Below are positions 43,062-50,668 of a stretch of 64,000 nucleotides of DNA, piece after piece. A program made the translations under genes and the position numbers. How positions within the stretch are numbered: the stretch's first letter is position 1; the number at the start of each line of letters is the position of its first letter. Below the pieces are notes generated by a model. It was given only the letters and a program-made list of their open reading frames with translations, was not told the DNA's origin and searched no databases. The stretch is from Amycolatopsis vancoresmycina (GTDB taxonomy: Bacteria; Actinomycetota; Actinomycetes; Mycobacteriales; Pseudonocardiaceae). The stretch spans positions 372,001-436,000 of the forward strand of contig NZ_JNYY01000003.1 in assembly GCF_000716785.1 (NCBI RefSeq), written 5' to 3'.

Positions 43062-44966
43062 GTGGCAGGACGGATTCGGGAGAGCGACATCGCGGAGGTG
43101 CGCGAGCGGAACCGGATCGACGAGGTCGTCGGGGAGTACGTGGCGCTGCGCCGCGCCGGTGGGGGCAGCCTGAAGGGCCTCTGCCCGTTCCACAACGAGA
43201 AGACCCCGTCGTTCAACGTCCGCCCGACGCACGGGACCTTCCACTGCTTCGGCTGTGGCGAGGGCGGCGACGTGATCAAGTTCATCCAGAAGATCGACCT
43301 GATCTCGTTCGTGGAGGCCGTCGAGCGGCTCGCCGACCGGGTCGGCATCCGGCTCACCTACGAGGGCGGCGGCGCGACGATCCAGCGCGACCGCGGCAGC
43401 CGCACCCGGCTGGTCGAGGCCCACCGCCTGGCCCAGGAGTTCTACGCCGAGCAGCTGGTCACCGACGAGGCGCGCCCGGCGCGGGACTTCCTGTCCGAGC
43501 GCGGGTTCGACGCCGCGATGGCGAAGACGTTCGGCTGCGGGTACGCGCCCGGCGGCTGGGACAAGCTGACGAAGTTCCTGCTCGCCCGCGGGTTCGAGGT
43601 CAAGGAACTGCTCACGGCCGGGTTGTCCAAGGAAGGCCAGCGCGGCCCGATGGACCGGTTCCACCGGCGGCTGGTCTGGCCGATCCGCGACGTCGGCAAC
43701 GACGTCGTCGGCTTCGGCGCGCGGCGGCTGTTCGACGACGACCGGATCTCGGCGAAGTACCTCAACACCGCCGAATCGCCGATCTACAAGAAGTCCCAGG
43801 TCATGTTCGGCCTCGACCTCGCCAAGCGCGAGATCGCGAAGCGGCACCAGGTCGTCGTGGTCGAGGGCTACACCGACGTGATGGCGATGCACGCTTCGGG
43901 CGTGCCGACGGCGGTGGCGTCCTCGGGTACCGCGTTCGGCGAAGACCACATGAAGGTGCTTCGCCGGCTGATGATGGACGACGACGCGTTCCGCGGCGAA
44001 GTCATCTTCACCTTCGACGGCGACGAAGCGGGCCAGAAGGCGGCGCTGAAGGCGTTCGAAGGCGACCAGACGTTCGCCGGCCAGACCTACATCGCGGTCG
44101 CGCCGGACGGCATGGACCCGTGCGAGCTGCGGCTGGCCAAGGGCGACAGCGCGGTGAAGGACCTGGTCGCGCGGCGGACGCCGCTGTTCGAGTTCGTCAT
44201 CCGCAGCACGCTGAAGAACTACGACCTCGACTCGGTCGACGGCCAGGTCGCCGCGCTGCAGAAGACCGTGCCGATGGTGGCGTCGATCAAGGACCGCGCG
44301 GCCCGCGACGGCTACGCGTCGAAGCTCGCCTGGTGGGTGGGCTGGCAGGACGTGGCGCAGGTGGTCAACCGCGTCCGCGGCAGCGCGGGCGCGACCGACA
44401 AGCGCGGCGGGGCGCCCGTCCGGCAACCGGCGCGGGCCCAGCAGGCGCCCGCCGCCCCAGCGCAGGACGTCGCCCGCCCGGCCCCGAAGGACCCGCGCTT
44501 CGCCGTGCAGCGCGAGGCGCTGAAGGCGGCGTTGCAGCAGCCCGCGATCGCCGGGCCGGAGTACGACGCGCTGCCGCTGGAAGCCTTCACGCACCCGGTG
44601 TACGTGGCCGTCCACGAGGCGGTGCTGAAGGCCGGCGGCGCAGGTTCGGGCCTGACCGGCCCGGCGCTGCTGGACGCGGCGGCCCCGCACTGTCCGGAAG
44701 GGACGGTCCGCCGGGTGCTGTCGGAGCTGGCCGTGGAACCGTTGCAGGCCAAGGACGAGGTCGACTCGCGGTACATCTCGTCGATCCTCGCCCGGCTGCA
44801 GGAGGGCCTGGTCGGGCGGCAGATCGCGGAGATCAAGGGGAAGCTGCAGCGGCTGTCGCCGGTGGAAGCGCCGGACGACTACCGCGCGCTGTTCGGCGAC
44901 CTCGTCGCGCTGGAGCAGTACAAGAAGTCGCTGGGCGAGCAGGCGGCCGCCGGCGCGTGGAGCTGA
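43062..44966 (+). CDS. dnaG: DNA primase
   Basis: A 634-residue replication primase. The zinc-binding domain is CPFHNEKTPSFNV ... FHCFGCGEGGD; TOPRIM motifs are VVVVEGYTDVMAMH and FTFDGDEAGQKAAL; the C-terminal third is the helicase-binding domain after a Pro/Ala-rich linker. GTG start at 43062, divergent from the sigma factor gene. Confidence 0.96.
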   Translation: MAGRIRESDIAEVRERNRIDEVVGEYVALRRAGGGSLKGLCPFHNEKTPSFNVRPTHGTFHCFGCGEGGDVIKFIQKIDLISFVEAVERLADRVGIRLTYEGGGATIQRDRGSRTRLVEAHRLAQEFYAEQLVTDEARPARDFLSERGFDAAMAKTFGCGYAPGGWDKLTKFLLARGFEVKELLTAGLSKEGQRGPMDRFHRRLVWPIRDVGNDVVGFGARRLFDDDRISAKYLNTAESPIYKKSQVMFGLDLAKREIAKRHQVVVVEGYTDVMAMHASGVPTAVASSGTAFGEDHMKVLRRLMMDDDAFRGEVIFTFDGDEAGQKAALKAFEGDQTFAGQTYIAVAPDGMDPCELRLAKGDSAVKDLVARRTPLFEFVIRSTLKNYDLDSVDGQVAALQKTVPMVASIKDRAARDGYASKLAWWVGWQDVAQVVNRVRGSAGATDKRGGAPVRQPARAQQAPAAPAQDVARPAPKDPRFAVQREALKAALQQPAIAGPEYDALPLEAFTHPVYVAVHEAVLKAGGAGSGLTGPALLDAAAPHCPEGTVRRVLSELAVEPLQAKDEVDSRYISSILARLQEGLVGRQIAEIKGKLQRLSPVEAPDDYRALFGDLVALEQYKKSLGEQAAAGAWS

Positions 44967-44967
44967 G

Positions 44968-45489
44968 ATGGGCTTCCTGCGCAGGCTGCTGGGCGACCGC
45001 ACACCCGACGGGTTCGCCGGCGCGCTTTCCCCGGGCGAAGAGGTCGTGGACAGCGCCCCGGTCGAGGGCGGCGGCCACCTGGTCGTGACGGCGCTGGGCC
45101 TGTGGATCCCGGCGGAGGACGGCGCCCGGCGCGTCGGCTGGCACCTGATCGCCAAGGCGACCTGGGCGGACGGCGTCTTCACGCTGACGGAGTCGTCGGA
45201 GGTGGGCACCGCGGGGTCGGCCGTCGTCCTGGCCGACCTGCCGCCGGTGCGGTTCCGCCTGCCGGCCCCGGGCCGGCTGCCGCGCGAGGCCTACCAGCGC
45301 GTCGAGGGCTCGATCCGGTCGCGGCACCGGCAGGAGATCGGCACCGGCGGCGCGTGGTTCGTCCAGCGCAAGGTGCCGGGCCGCGACGGCACGGTCCTGC
45401 AGGTCCGCCCGGATCCGGGTACCGACGGCACGCTGGTCGAGGCCATCGCCGAGCAGGTCGCCGCGAAGCTGGTCAATCCCGCGGAGTAG
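44968..45489 (+). CDS. Conserved hypothetical protein, 173 aa
   Basis: Starts 1 nt after dnaG, so probably coexpressed. The N-terminus MGFLRRLLGDRTPDGFAGAL leads into an all-beta-looking domain (HLVVTALGLWIPAEDGARRV). No membrane segment or known motif. Seen after dnaG in other actinobacteria; function unknown. Confidence 0.75.
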   Translation: MGFLRRLLGDRTPDGFAGALSPGEEVVDSAPVEGGGHLVVTALGLWIPAEDGARRVGWHLIAKATWADGVFTLTESSEVGTAGSAVVLADLPPVRFRLPAPGRLPREAYQRVEGSIRSRHRQEIGTGGAWFVQRKVPGRDGTVLQVRPDPGTDGTLVEAIAEQVAAKLVNPAE

Positions 45490-45490
45490 C

Positions 45491-45520
45491 AGTACGCTCG
45501 TACTCAGTACAGGCGTACTG
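45491..45520. promoter_or_regulatory. Tandem TetR-type dyads
   Basis: AGTAC-GCTC-GTACT (45491-45504) is followed by CAGTAC-AGGC-GTACTG (45505-45520). Both share GTAC-N4-GTAC geometry. They lie 19-48 bp upstream of the methyltransferase start, overlapping the expected promoter. Confidence 0.6.
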
Positions 45521-45538
45521 TTTACTTGGGAGGCGGCC

Positions 45539-46306
45539 GTGTGGGATCCGGGCAAGTACCTCGACTACGCCGACCTGCGGGCCCGGCCGTTCCACGACCT
45601 GGTCTCTCGCATCGCCGCGCCGTCCCCGCGACGAGTCGTCGACCTGGGCTGCGGCCCGGGCAACCTGACGGTGACCCTCCGTGAGCGCTGGCCGTCGGCG
45701 GCCCTGGAGTGCAGCGACAGTTCACCCGAAATGGTGGCGGCGGCCCGGGAGCGCGGCCTCGACGCGGCGGTCCTCGACGTCCGCGACTGGACGCCGGCCC
45801 CGGACACCGACGTGGTGGTGTCGAACGCGGTCCTGCAGTGGGTCCCGGACCACGGCACGTTGCTGCGCCGCTGGGCTGCTTCGCTGCCTGCGGGGGCTTA
45901 CCTGGCGGTGCAGGTACCGGGCAACTTCAACGCGCCCTCGCACGTGCTGACGCGCGAGCTGGCGGCATCCCCGGCGTGGGCAGCCCGCCTGGCCGAGGTG
46001 GTGCTGCGCGAGGACGACGCGGTGTCGACTCCGCAGGAGTACGCGAACCTCCTGACCGACGCGGGCTGCACGGTCGACGCCTGGGAGACGACGTACGTGC
46101 AGCCCCTGCGCGGGCCATCGCCGGTGCTGGAGTGGATCACCGGAACGGCGTTGCGCCCGATCCGCGCAGCCCTGTCCGACGTCGAGTGGGAGCGGTTCCG
46201 CACGTCGCTGGGACCCCGCCTGGACGCCGCCTACCCACCGCGGCCCGACGGTGTCACGTGGTTCGAGTTCCGCCGCGTGTTCTTCGTGGCCCAGGTCAGC
46301 GCTTGA
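45539..46306 (+). CDS. tam: Trans-aconitate 2-methyltransferase
   Basis: A 255-residue SAM-dependent methyltransferase. Motif I VVDLGCGPGNLTVTL, then VVVSNAVLQWVPDHG and ITGTALRPI, as in Tam. It detoxifies trans-aconitate, an inhibitor of aconitase. GTG at 45539 follows GGGAGGCGG. The last 11 nt overlap a small gene on the other strand. Confidence 0.92.
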   Translation: MWDPGKYLDYADLRARPFHDLVSRIAAPSPRRVVDLGCGPGNLTVTLRERWPSAALECSDSSPEMVAAARERGLDAAVLDVRDWTPAPDTDVVVSNAVLQWVPDHGTLLRRWAASLPAGAYLAVQVPGNFNAPSHVLTRELAASPAWAARLAEVVLREDDAVSTPQEYANLLTDAGCTVDAWETTYVQPLRGPSPVLEWITGTALRPIRAALSDVEWERFRTSLGPRLDAAYPPRPDGVTWFEFRRVFFVAQVSA

Positions 46307-46466
46307 GCTTCTCCCCGATCTTGGCCCGAGCCACCCCGGCGGCCCCTTGAACCATGGGGTGGTCGACGACCCGGCGGTAGGTGCGCACGAGCTGCTCGTA
46401 CCGCCCCCGGCCTGCCTTGGCGCCCAGTACGTACCCCAGGCCCGCCCCCAGCAGGAACTTCTTCAT
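46296..46466 (-). CDS. Small YtxH-like membrane-associated protein, 56 aa
   Basis: The frame reads MKKFLLGAGLGYVLGAKAGR, then a basic/amphipathic tail ending in KIGEKLKR. GAGLGYVLGAKAGRGRYEQ is a typical actinobacterial YtxH-like start, with a glycine-rich helix followed by RxRYEQ. Convergent with tam, overlapping by 11 nt. Coding character is strong despite its size. Confidence 0.72.
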   Translation of the reverse strand: MKKFLLGAGLGYVLGAKAGRGRYEQLVRTYRRVVDHPMVQGAAGVARAKIGEKLKR

Positions 46467-46632
46467 CCGCGTCCACGCCTTCCATCGTTAGGTCGTCCGA
46501 CTGTCCATTGTCCAGGAAAACCGGCCGAGCGGGGCGGTTGCGCCAAGCGGGGGGTGGTGTGAAGGGGCTTGGGGGCATGGGCTAAGGTTTCTCTTGTCGG
46601 TCGGAGAGACCGGCACCGGAAGTGAGCAACAT

Positions 46633-46705
46633 TCCCCTGTAGCTCAACTGGCAGAGCATTCGGCTGTTAACCGGAGGGTTCTTGGTTCGAGTCCAAGCGG
46701 GGGAG
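46633..46705 (+). tRNA. tRNA-Asn (GTT)
   Basis: 73-nt cloverleaf. Acceptor TCCCCTG pairs with CGGGGGA, the anticodon GTT is at 46666-46668 in the loop CTGTTAA, and the T arm is CTTGG-TTCGAGT-CCAAG. CCA is not fully encoded. Confidence 0.97.
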
Positions 46706-46706
46706 C

Positions 46707-46736
46707 AAAGCCCAGGTCGATGACCTGGGCTTTTTT
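46707..46736 (+). terminator. Rho-independent terminator of tRNA-Asn
   Basis: AAAGCCCAGGTC-GAT-GACCTGGGCTTT, 12-bp perfect stem running into six T residues. Confidence 0.95.
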
Positions 46737-46881
46737 GCTACCCACGGGTAGGAGCGGTGCAGCTGCTGCAGGCGGTGGCTCGACCGCCTGCCTGACCTTG
46801 ATCGGGTCCGGCCGAGCGCTGGACGAGTAATGCGTAAGTCTGGGTGGTGATCGGGAGACGGGCGAAGGGTGTCCAAGATCC

Positions 46882-47400
46882 GTTCGTGACGACAGGCGCC
46901 GGACCTCCGAGGCCCGTCGGCTGCGGTTCTTGCCCGCCCGGACGCTGGGTGGGTTCCGCTACCTGCCGGGCCAGGCTGGCTACAATCGCCGCCTGCGCTC
47001 CGCATTGCCGCTGGTCAAGCAGGCCATGAGGCTGCTCGCGGCCGACAGCGACCTGTGGACCGACACCACCTGGATCGTCGACTCGACCCCGGGTCGAACG
47101 CGGCCGATCCCGGCCCACGGCCAAGCGTTCGGAGCTGGCCGGCTGGGCCAAGTACGGCTTCTGCCGCTCACACTCGCGCTGGTTCTGAGGCCTGCGGCCG
47201 CACCCCGGCCGGGCTCCCGATCGCCTGGGCCCTGGCCGACCCGAGGGCCGATGAGCGGCAGGTGCTCATGGCCAAGGCTGTGGGTACCTCATCGTCGCGG
47301 CAGAGGAGGCCGCGACCGCGCCGATCCGGAAGTCTATGACACCGCTGCCGAACTCGCCGCGGCGGAGATCGACTGGTACGGCGCCTCGTATTCGGCAAGG
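46882..47400 (+). pseudogene. Decayed IS982 family transposase
   Basis: One frame carries YNRRLRSALPLVKQAMRLLA and DSDLWTDTTWIVDSTPG (first DDE Asp region). A 1-nt insertion near 47092 shifts to KRSELAGWAKYGFCRSHSRW, which runs into a TGA. A small deletion then shifts to AGLPIAWALADPRADERQVL. The 5' end and the C-terminal DDE part are missing or unrecognisable. No terminal inverted repeats were identified. Confidence 0.8.
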
Positions 47401-47441
47401 TGGTTACCCGAAGCGGATGGTTCGGCGGTCAAGGCTGGGTT

Positions 47442-47475
47442 GAGGGTGGGTGCACAGTGCTGCCCACCCACCCTC
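47442..47475 (-). terminator. Hairpin downstream of the Cys-rich membrane gene
   Basis: GAGGGTGGGT ... ACCCACCCTC, 10-bp perfect stem with a 14-nt loop, 29 nt beyond the stop of the minus-strand gene. Confidence 0.55.
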
Positions 47476-47504
47476 GACCCCCTGGTGCCATTTCTTCCTC
47501 GAAG

Positions 47505-48269
47505 TCAGTCCCGCGGAATCGATTCACATCCTTGAATCCACACGTAGAACGCCAGCAACAGCAGTGGGAATATGCAACACCAACACCAGGGAATGTAGCT
47601 GCATCCGATTCCGGCGGCCACCAGGAATGCCGTTGCGGCAAGAGTGCAGGCGATGTACTCGGCCGTGGACGGGGAGGCAGGCTCTCGCCCGAACGAGTCC
47701 CTCTGCAGTACTTCCTCGAGACCTGCCAATGCCTCGATCAGCAGGCCCATGACCGCGTTGAGGCCGTCCCGGCCGGTGCCGGCCACGCGTCTCACCACAT
47801 CGAAGGTCTCGGCCGCGTCACCAGCCGGGATGGGCGCTTCCACCAGTTGCCGGCGCGCCTCGCCGAGCAGGTCATTCATCTGCGCGCCGAGATCGGGCTG
47901 TTCCTGGCCGGCCGGCAGGGATGCGGGGAGGCCGTCGACGAAGCCCGCCCACTCGGCGCTTTCCGTCCGCGCGGCCAACGTCGTCCGCAGGGAACGCAGG
48001 CCACGCACGGCCATATCCCGGTATCTGACAGCTTCCGACCTGATCTCGTCGACCGCGCCTTCGGGCGAACCCAGCTCGCGCGCTCGGCCGGCTTTCTCGG
48101 CGGCTTGGACCGCGCGCCTCTTCAGCTCGCACAGATCCGCGAAACGCCGGACTGAGCCCGGTAACCCGAAAAACTCGAACGAGCGGTCCATCGCCTCGAC
48201 AACCGCCGCGCGCGACGGCACGTCGCCGCATCGACCGCAACCTGATCCACCGCATCCGGAGGGGCACAT
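47505..48269 (-). CDS. Cys-rich hypothetical membrane protein, 254 aa
   Basis: Not recognised. The N-terminus is Gly/Cys-rich (CPSGCGGSGCGRCG, five Cys within 14 residues). A ~180-residue helical soluble region follows, then a C-terminal hydrophobic hairpin with a cysteine cluster (GCSYIPWCWCCIFPLLLLAF). The ATG at 48269 has AGAGGA upstream, inside the 3' end of the peroxidase gene. Only 5 nt separate the two genes, so this protein is probably produced with, and may work with, the heme peroxidase. Confidence 0.75.
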   Translation of the reverse strand: MCPSGCGGSGCGRCGDVPSRAAVVEAMDRSFEFFGLPGSVRRFADLCELKRRAVQAAEKAGRARELGSPEGAVDEIRSEAVRYRDMAVRGLRSLRTTLAARTESAEWAGFVDGLPASLPAGQEQPDLGAQMNDLLGEARRQLVEAPIPAGDAAETFDVVRRVAGTGRDGLNAVMGLLIEALAGLEEVLQRDSFGREPASPSTAEYIACTLAATAFLVAAGIGCSYIPWCWCCIFPLLLLAFYVWIQGCESIPRD

Positions 48270-48274
48270 TCCGA

Positions 48275-50134
48275 TCACCTGTCCTCTCGGGTTCGCACCA
48301 TCCACGGCTGGAAGGCGTTGCCGACCGACGCAAGGGCGGGGCGCAGGCCGGGGTAGTGCCTGGTCAGGACGCTGGCCATGGAGTTGTCCCGGATCCAGTC
48401 GAGTCCCGGCTGGGAGTAGACGGCCGGCGTGTAGTACTCGGTGAAGAACCGGTCGCTGTTCAGCCGGCGAGACGCCATCAGGATGAAGATGCGGAAGGCC
48501 GTATCGCTGAAGGCGAACCCTTCCGGCAACCGCTCGGCGAACATGCCGACGCTGAGGTCGACCTGTTCGATGTCCCCGCCGTAGCAACGGCTGATCTCTT
48601 CGGCCCACTCGGCGTTTCCGGTCAGTGCCCGGAAGTCCGCGGCGGGCGACAGGTGCAGCAGTCGTCGGAACTCGTTGTACCGCGGCACGCCCAATTCCCG
48701 CGACCGCAGGATGTCAGTGGCGCCGAGGTCCTGCAGGTGTCCGTCTGGCCGGTGGAACTCCTGCAGGTACCGCGGGAAATTGTGCAGGGTGACCAAGCCC
48801 GGCGGCAGGGTGCCGAAAGAGTAGAGCAGGTCGGTGAGCGGAATGGTGTTCAACACCTTCAGCGCGTCGGGGCCGGCGATGTCCGGGAACTCGCAGTCGA
48901 GGATCGTCTCGTCATCAGCGGCCGAGCGGAAACGCCACTCGTCCCTGATCAGCGGATGCATCCGGTAGACCGCGACGAACTCCTCGGTCAGCGAAAACGG
49001 CACGCCGAAGTGGTCGGTCCTGCCGCCGGGTATGCCGCTGACGATTTCGTTCTCGCTGATCCGGCCGAACAGGCGCTGGGCCCGTTCCCCCGCGATCCCG
49101 AACCAGTTCGCGCGTAACGCGGCCTTCGTGGTGGGGTGGCTGATCACCGCCGGGGTCCACTCCACGGTGTGGATCTTGGCGAGCAGGGCCGAAGTGACCA
49201 GCCGGGCTCGCTGGAACAACTCTTCATCGGGCCACTCCGGGTTTTCCGCGTGCAACCGGTCGCAGATCGTGTTGTGTTCGAGGGTGAACACGGTCCGGAG
49301 AAGTTCGGTGCCGAGCCAGAACCCCGGTGTCTGTGCCGGGTTCGCCGCCGGATCCTCTGGTAGCGGGAGCAGACCGCTGTCCAGGACCCGCAGCTTCCCC
49401 GTGCTGCCGGATCGCACGAACTCCTGCTCTTCGTCGGTGACCCCGTAGATCTGCGAGCCGTCCCACCAGTGGGTCAGGACGTTGATCCGGGTCTGCGGCA
49501 GGTCGGTGCGCCCCGGCGGGCGAGTCGGGTCCTCGGGTGTGCGCATGACGTGCATCGGGCGCTCCGGCCAGGGATCGTCCTGAGCCAACGGGACCACCCA
49601 GGGGTTTTCCGCCGGACTCTTCCCGTGGCTGAACCAATCTCGGATCATGAACTGCAGCCAGGCGGCGACCAGCGAGTTCACCGACGTTGCGGGGACAAAA
49701 CCGGTCCGCGTCAGCAGAGCGCGGCTGATTTCCCGGGGGCTCGGGGACAGAACCGTCCGCTCGTCCGCCGGCGCGATACGGCTCAGGGGGATGTTGCGCC
49801 CGAACCGGGAACCCGCCATTCCCATCGAAGGCTCGTCCAGGTCGTTGTGACTCCCGTCGTTCGTCCGGCGGGTCAGGTGCTCCGGCGCAGACGGCGGTAC
49901 CGGTGGCGTGTTGACCGCCGGCAGGTGGCTGGTGTCGTGCAGGTTGTCCTGGCGTAGCTGGGTCCGCAGGCCGATCAGCTCCAGCAGGCCGAGCGGAACG
50001 GGCAGCCGGTCCCAGCCGACCGTTTTGTCGACGATCTCTGCGAGCTTGCCGAAGGCCTGCTGGACCAGCGTGGTGCGGCGACCGTTCTTCGCGGTTTCGT
50101 GATCGATCATCACAAGTCCCGGTTTGTTCTTCAT
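48275..50134 (-). CDS. Alpha-dioxygenase-like heme peroxidase
   Basis: A 619-residue animal-type heme peroxidase related to fatty-acid alpha-dioxygenases and cyclooxygenases. Family blocks are SLVAAWLQFMIRDWFSHG, THWWDGSQIYG, EHNTICDRL, and the proximal-heme segment FVAVYRMHPLIRDEW. The position usually holding the distal His (QFMxHDW in plant alpha-dioxygenases) reads Arg here. No signal peptide. The start was placed at the ATG ending at 50134; an ATG 24 nt downstream is possible. Probable reaction: oxygenation of a lipid or fatty acid, inferred from fold only. Confidence 0.85.
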   Translation of the reverse strand: MKNKPGLVMIDHETAKNGRRTTLVQQAFGKLAEIVDKTVGWDRLPVPLGLLELIGLRTQLRQDNLHDTSHLPAVNTPPVPPSAPEHLTRRTNDGSHNDLDEPSMGMAGSRFGRNIPLSRIAPADERTVLSPSPREISRALLTRTGFVPATSVNSLVAAWLQFMIRDWFSHGKSPAENPWVVPLAQDDPWPERPMHVMRTPEDPTRPPGRTDLPQTRINVLTHWWDGSQIYGVTDEEQEFVRSGSTGKLRVLDSGLLPLPEDPAANPAQTPGFWLGTELLRTVFTLEHNTICDRLHAENPEWPDEELFQRARLVTSALLAKIHTVEWTPAVISHPTTKAALRANWFGIAGERAQRLFGRISENEIVSGIPGGRTDHFGVPFSLTEEFVAVYRMHPLIRDEWRFRSAADDETILDCEFPDIAGPDALKVLNTIPLTDLLYSFGTLPPGLVTLHNFPRYLQEFHRPDGHLQDLGATDILRSRELGVPRYNEFRRLLHLSPAADFRALTGNAEWAEEISRCYGGDIEQVDLSVGMFAERLPEGFAFSDTAFRIFILMASRRLNSDRFFTEYYTPAVYSQPGLDWIRDNSMASVLTRHYPGLRPALASVGNAFQPWMVRTREDR

Positions 50135-50203
50135 GCATTTTGCCGACTTTGTCCCTCGGAAACGCCAGCGTGGCACCGGATCTTGACGCGTGTCCAGCCC
50201 GAT

Positions 50204-50593
50204 TCATGATCGAGGTCGGCCGTACCCGATCGGCCTAGCCCCACATTCGCGCGCCCGGAGCAATTCGCGTCGGCAAGATGTCGGAACCGGTAGGAGGCAG
50301 ACCGAATTCAATGATCGTAAGTTTTTCGCCGCCCTGCACCGGAGCGGTTGCCGCAGGCGCTGCTCGGTCGCACTCGGCTCGCCGAACTCGCACGAGGTGT
50401 GCGCCGCGCATTCCCGCAGCAGCGTGGTCAGCGCCGTCTGGGCACCGAGGTACGAGCCGATCCGGTGGAGGTACGGCCCGCCGCTCTGCCCCGGCAGCCG
50501 GCCGGTGGTCCACTCCTGCGGCTCCTTGGCCGGCCGTTCGGTCAGCGCCAGCGCGATCTGAAGGCCGTTCGAGTCCCGAAAGGACAGTGGCAT
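50204..50593 (-). CDS. Possible small protein, 129 aa
   Basis: The frame MPLSFRDSNGLQIALALTER ... SCEFGEPSATEQRLRQPLRC has strongly GC-biased third positions for ~90 codons, as in real genes here. The last ~38 codons lose that bias, and the other minus-strand frame there reads more plausibly, so a frameshift or a recent 3' change is likely. No clear ribosome site and no family recognised. It lies alone between the cellulase end and the peroxidase promoter. Confidence 0.4.
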   Translation of the reverse strand: MPLSFRDSNGLQIALALTERPAKEPQEWTTGRLPGQSGGPYLHRIGSYLGAQTALTTLLRECAAHTSCEFGEPSATEQRLRQPLRCRAAKNLRSLNSVCLLPVPTSCRRELLRARECGARPIGYGRPRS

Positions 50594-50668
50594 CCGGGCC
50601 GTGGCGCACCCGGAGCCCGGCGGCCCGGTTTCGCCGGGCGGGAACGTACGAAGCGACGCCCGACGAAC

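Noticed and set aside
42057..45209. A 1050-codon minus-strand protein across dnaG
   Set aside because: Only the segment below 42998 is a real gene (ECF41 sigma); the remainder is the antisense of dnaG.
46686..46705. att site duplicated from the tRNA-Asn 3' end
   Set aside because: No second copy of the T-arm/acceptor sequence and no integrase gene seen in the window.
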